Positions 60,611 to 64,000 of a DNA stretch of 64,000 nucleotides are shown piece after piece. This stretch comes from Polaromonas sp. (GTDB taxonomy: Bacteria; Pseudomonadota; Gammaproteobacteria; Burkholderiales; Burkholderiaceae_C), in assembly GCF_029945925.1 (NCBI RefSeq), contig NZ_JAQSDN010000035.1, positions 1 through 64,000 of the forward strand, in the 5' to 3' direction. The first letter of the stretch is position 1. Each line of letters begins with the position of its first letter. The translations under genes and the position numbers were made by a program. The notes under the pieces are model-generated. The model was not told the DNA's origin, did no database searches, and was given only the letters and a program-made list of their open reading frames with translations.

Positions 60611-62689
60611 ATGACCTACAAAGCGCAACGTGCCCTGGAGCTGCTCCGGATCGGCTCCGGTCGAGCCGACGCCACCTTTCGTCAGGACCAAGAAGACGCC
60701 ATTTGCCACATCGTCGAAGGCAAAGGCCGCTTGCTGGTCGTGCAGAAGACCGGGTGGGGCAAGAGCTTTGTCTATTTCATCGCGACCAAGTTGCTGCGGG
60801 AAGCGGGTGCCGGGCCTGCGTTGTTGATCTCGCCGCTGCTGGCGCTGATGCGCAACCAGATCGTTGCGGCAGAGCGGATGGGAGTGCGTGCCGCCACCAT
60901 CAACTCCGACAACATGGACGACTGGACGGCGGTCGAGGGCAAACTGGCCAAAGATGAAATCGACATTCTGTTGATCTCGCCCGAGCGGCTTGCAAACGAG
61001 CGCTTCCGTACCCAGGTGTTGGCGGGTATCGCCGCACAAATTTCTATGCTGGTCATCGACGAAGCGCACTGCATTTCCGATTGGGGGCATGACTTCCGCC
61101 CTCACTACCGACTGCTGGAGCGCATCGTCAAGACGCTGCCACCCAATCTTCGACTGCTCGCGACTACGGCGACTGCCAACAACAGGGTGATGGAAGACCT
61201 CGCTGCGGTGCTCGGGCCCAAGCTCGATGTGTCGCGTGGCGATCTCAATCGCACCTCACTTTCTTTGCAGACCATCTGCCTGCCCAGCCAAGCCGAGCGT
61301 CTTGCATGGCTGGCGGAGCAACTCGCCACGTTGCAAGGCCACGGCATCATTTACACGCTTACGGTGCGTGATGCCAACCAAGTCGCTGAATGGCTCAAGA
61401 CTCAGGGCTTCAACGTAGAGGCTTACACCGGCGAAACCGGTGATCGCCGAGAGCAACTGGAACAGGCGCTGCTCAATAACCAAGTTAAAGCGCTCGTTGC
61501 TACGACGGCTTTGGGCATGGGTTACGACAAACCCGACCTGGCGTTTGTCATCCACTATCAGATGCCGGGCTCAGTTGTCGCCTACTACCAGCAGGTTGGT
61601 CGCGCAGGACGTGCGCTGGACTCCGCTTACGGTGTTCTGCTCAGCGGCGAGGAAGAGTCTGACATCACGGACTGGTTTATTCGAAGCGCTTTCCCGACCC
61701 GACAGGAAGTTGCCGATGTCCTGGGGGCGCTTGAAGAAGAGCCCAATGGCTTGTCCGTTCCTGAGCTGCTAAGCCGAGTCAACCTCAGCAAGGGGCGTGT
61801 CGAGAAGACGATTGCGCTGCTTTCCCTCGAAGCGCCAGCACCCATCGCCAAGCAAGGCAGCAAGTGGCAACTCACGGCGGCAACGTTGAGCGAAGCGTTT
61901 TGGAATCGAGCGGAACGACTCACTGCGCTGCGGCGTGACGAACACAAACAGATGCAAGACTACGTCAGTTTACCTTTTGGTGATCACATGGGTTTCCTGA
62001 TCGGCGCACTCGACGGCGATCCAAGTGTTGCCACGAGACCTGCTTTACCGCCATTGCCTGGAGCCGTGGATACCGAACTGGTCAAAGCTGCCGTTGCGTT
62101 TCTTCGTCGAACCAGCTTGCCTATCGGGCCGCGCAAGAAATGGCCAGATGGAGGGATGCCCCAATACGGCGTCAGAGGATTCATCGCAGCCGCCCATCAG
62201 GCTGAACCTGGCAAAGCGCTCTGCGTCTGGGGCGATGCCGGATGGGGTGGCTTGGTTCGACAGGGCAAATACCACGACGGCCAATTTTCCGATGACCTCG
62301 TTGCTGCGTGCGTGAAGATGATCCAGGAGTGGAATCCGCAACCGAGCCCGACCTGGGTGACCTGCGTTCCTTCGCTTCGGCATCCCGAATTGGTACCGAA
62401 TTTCGCGCAACGCTTGGCTGCTGCGCTGGGTCTGCCGTTTCATATGGTCATCGCAAAAACAGACGCAAGGCCCGAACAGAAAACGATGGCAAACAGTACA
62501 CAACAGGCGCGCAACATTGATGGTTCGCTCGCCCTCAACGGCCAGCCCATTCCTCCCGGGCCAGTCCTCCTGGTGGATGACATGGTCGATTCGCGGTGGA
62601 CGCTGACAGTGTCAGCGTGGCTCCTCCGCAAGAGCGGCAGTGGCGCGGTTTGGCCGATGGCCCTCTCACAAACGGGGCACGACGAATGA
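60611..62689 (+). CDS. RecQ-like DNA helicase with C-terminal phosphoribosyltransferase-like motif
   Basis: A 692-residue protein. The helicase core has Walker [10 protein letters not shown] (Lys51), DEAH box [17 protein letters not shown] (150-153) as in RecQ, and motif [14 protein letters not shown] helical/winged region follows (about 360-420). The last ~70 residues contain [15 protein letters not shown], the PRPP-binding loop pattern of type I phosphoribosyltransferases (ComF-like), fused to the helicase. The RecQ HRDC domain is absent. Its stop overlaps the DprA-like start (ATGA), so the two act together. Confidence 0.85.
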   Translation: MTYKAQRALELLRIGSGRADATFRQDQEDAICHIVEGKGRLLVVQKTGWGKSFVYFIATKLLREAGAGPALLISPLLALMRNQIVAAERMGVRAATINSDNMDDWTAVEGKLAKDEIDILLISPERLANERFRTQVLAGIAAQISMLVIDEAHCISDWGHDFRPHYRLLERIVKTLPPNLRLLATTATANNRVMEDLAAVLGPKLDVSRGDLNRTSLSLQTICLPSQAERLAWLAEQLATLQGHGIIYTLTVRDANQVAEWLKTQGFNVEAYTGETGDRREQLEQALLNNQVKALVATTALGMGYDKPDLAFVIHYQMPGSVVAYYQQVGRAGRALDSAYGVLLSGEEESDITDWFIRSAFPTRQEVADVLGALEEEPNGLSVPELLSRVNLSKGRVEKTIALLSLEAPAPIAKQGSKWQLTAATLSEAFWNRAERLTALRRDEHKQMQDYVSLPFGDHMGFLIGALDGDPSVATRPALPPLPGAVDTELVKAAVAFLRRTSLPIGPRKKWPDGGMPQYGVRGFIAAAHQAEPGKALCVWGDAGWGGLVRQGKYHDGQFSDDLVAACVKMIQEWNPQPSPTWVTCVPSLRHPELVPNFAQRLAAALGLPFHMVIAKTDARPEQKTMANSTQQARNIDGSLALNGQPIPPGPVLLVDDMVDSRWTLTVSAWLLRKSGSGAVWPMALSQTGHDE

Positions 62690-64000
62690 CGCCAGTCCTC
62701 TCACCCAACACCCAGGCGATCCTGCTGCTGACTGCGCCGCTCATTGCCGGACGAGGCACTGTTTCATCCGATCTGCTCTCGCCTGGTGAATACAAACGTC
62801 TCGCGCGTCATTTGCGGGAGATTCAACGTCAGCCAGCCGATCTTGTCTCGCCGGACGCGGCTGAGATCCTGCGTGCCTGCCAACCGGTGATTGACGAGAA
62901 CCGGCTGCAGAAATTGTTGGGGCGTGGCTTCCTCCTCAGCCAAGTCATCGAGCGCTGGCAAGCACGGGCCATCTGGGTGGTTAGCCGCGCGGATGCCGAG
63001 TACCCCCGTCGCTTGAAGGCACGCCTGAGAGAAGACGCCCCGGCGGTCATCTACGGCTGCGGCGACATGGGCTTACTGGAGTCAGGTGGTCTCGCCGTCG
63101 TCGGATCTCGTCACGTAGACGATTCGTTGATCGACTACACAATGGCCGTGGGCCGATTGGCGGCTCGGGCTGGAAGGACGCTCGTGTCCGGTGGCGCCAA
63201 GGGCATCGACCAGGCCGCCATGCGTGGAGCACTCGAAGCTGGCGGCAAGGTCAGTGGCGTTTTGGCGGACAGTCTGGAAAAGACCGCCATGAACCGCGAG
63301 CACCGCAACCTGCTGCTCGATGGTCAACTGGTGCTGATTTCGCCCTACGACCCGAGCGCCGGGTTCAATGTCGGCCACGCCATGCAGCGGAACAAGCTGA
63401 TTTATGCATTGGCAGACACCTCACTGGTGGTGAGTTCCGACCTAAACAAAGGCGGTACTTGGACCGGTGCTGTCGAGCAGCTCGACAAACTCAAGTTTGT
63501 CCCAGTCTTCATTCGATCGACGGGTGAGGCTTCCGCTGGGCTGGATGGTTTGCGCATGAAGGGAGCACTTCCCTGGCCGAACCCGCAAGACGTGGATTCT
63601 TTCGAAGTAGTGTTTAACGTAGCGATGACAACTCCGACTGCCTCACCACAGGTTGGTTTTACGCTGTTTTCGAACGAAGAGCCATCGGCGGCTGATGCCA
63701 AGCCAAAGGTGCCCGTGCCGCGGGAAGCCGCGCCAGGGCTTCAGGCCGGGAGTGAGCCATCGGTGACGATTGACGTTATTCCCGATGCGCAGACACCTGC
63801 TGCGGCATCGGAGGAACTGCCGCCAGTCACACCGGAGGCCGTAGCGCCGATAGATGATGCCAAGGAATCTCCGCAGCTGGGATCGACCCCTTCCGAAGTG
63901 CTCTTCGCTGCCGTGCGCGCTGCGATTCAGCAGCTTTTGAGTGCGCCGATGAAGGACGTCGAAGTGGCGGCCGCGCTGGACGTTTCCAACGCGCAGGCCA
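62686..64000 (+). CDS. DprA-like protein, 3' end outside window
   Basis: At least 438 residues from ATG 62686, open to the window end. The Rossmann-like DprA core has [10 protein letters not shown] (GSR at 140-142) and [22 protein letters not shown] (from 168). [23 protein letters not shown] corresponds to the conserved RNxxI region. The N-terminal ~90 residues are an added helical part. After ~330 residues a proline-rich linker leads to a likely winged helix ([17 protein letters not shown]). Chromosomal DprA loads RecA on incoming DNA. This copy, coupled to a RecQ-PRTase helicase beside an integrase, is more likely an island-borne DNA-processing or defence protein. Confidence 0.85.
   Translation, partial: MTPVLSPNTQAILLLTAPLIAGRGTVSSDLLSPGEYKRLARHLREIQRQPADLVSPDAAEILRACQPVIDENRLQKLLGRGFLLSQVIERWQARAIWVVSRADAEYPRRLKARLREDAPAVIYGCGDMGLLESGGLAVVGSRHVDDSLIDYTMAVGRLAARAGRTLVSGGAKGIDQAAMRGALEAGGKVSGVLADSLEKTAMNREHRNLLLDGQLVLISPYDPSAGFNVGHAMQRNKLIYALADTSLVVSSDLNKGGTWTGAVEQLDKLKFVPVFIRSTGEASAGLDGLRMKGALPWPNPQDVDSFEVVFNVAMTTPTASPQVGFTLFSNEEPSAADAKPKVPVPREAAPGLQAGSEPSVTIDVIPDAQTPAAASEELPPVTPEAVAPIDDAKESPQLGSTPSEVLFAAVRAAIQQLLSAPMKDVEVAAALDVSNAQA

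Noticed and set aside
62686-64000. Chromosomal competence dprA locus
   Set aside because: Usual neighbours (topA, smg, def) are absent, the protein has extra N- and C-terminal parts, and it is coupled to a RecQ-PRTase gene beside an integrase.

Overview
The window looks like accessory DNA from a high-GC betaproteobacterium, most likely Burkholderiales (Alcaligenaceae/Comamonadaceae-like). The grounds are a Bug/TctC-type periplasmic receptor, an E. coli-like LexA box, and the transport and catabolic gene families present. This placement is inference. Nothing here is housekeeping: no rRNA, tRNA or CRISPR array was seen. The window is a patchwork of catabolic operons separated by insertion-sequence remnants, ending in an integrase-bearing island.

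Layout. 1-3.8 kb: an IS6 right end inserted into an IS3 remnant, then two tandem related IS701-family elements. 3.9-10.2 kb: a divergent GntR regulator and a RidA / polar amino-acid ABC transporter / DoeB-like deacylase / threonine-dehydratase-like operon, resembling part of ectoine utilisation. 10.2-10.4 kb: a MITE with perfect target duplications. 10.8-21.1 kb: an XRE regulator with RidA, and opposite them a cyclase / ABC transporter / NIPSNAP / FAH-family / UxaA-family / KGSADH operon that probably ends in 2-oxoglutarate. 21.2-22 kb: gene debris with an IS21-type end. 22-25.6 kb: a tightly coupled minus-strand operon (Rieske oxygenase tail, M24-like protein, ferredoxin-type reductase, aspartate dehydrogenase) whose upstream end is fused in frame to an IS5 transposase. 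26.4-34.6 kb: a LysR regulator and a Liv ABC transporter with a CnbZ-like protein, an aldehyde dehydrogenase and a broken FAH-family gene. 34.7-36.5 kb: an IS6 left end and a decayed IS3 element that truncates an SDR gene. 37-47.4 kb: LacI and DeoR regulators, Bug receptor, sulfatase, DUF1537 kinase, PdxA2-like dehydrogenase, Ldh-family and GlcD-like oxidoreductases, consistent with four-carbon acid-sugar catabolism.

47.4-52.6 kb holds IS21 and Tn3 remnants and an intact IS1595 element lying inside a LexA (SOS) box, followed by a small unknown gene, an XRE regulator and a secreted asparaginase. 52.9-54.6 kb has relics and a three-gene overlapping operon: two HAD-family proteins (one without the usual nucleophile) and an MbcA/ParS-like antitoxin-domain protein. 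54.8-60.2 kb, minus strand: excisionase-like protein, tyrosine integrase, a protein with a C-terminal LAGLIDADG-like domain preceded by a 14-unit tetranucleotide tract, and a AAA ATPase. From 60.3 kb, plus strand: a ribbon-helix-helix regulator, a RecQ-like helicase with a C-terminal phosphoribosyltransferase-like motif, and a DprA-like protein running off the window.

The best candidates for an undescribed system are the RecQ-PRTase/DprA pair beside the integrase, the HAD/HAD/MbcA-like operon, and the LAGLIDADG-tailed protein with its slippable repeat. All functions are read from sequence motifs and context only; no database search was possible.
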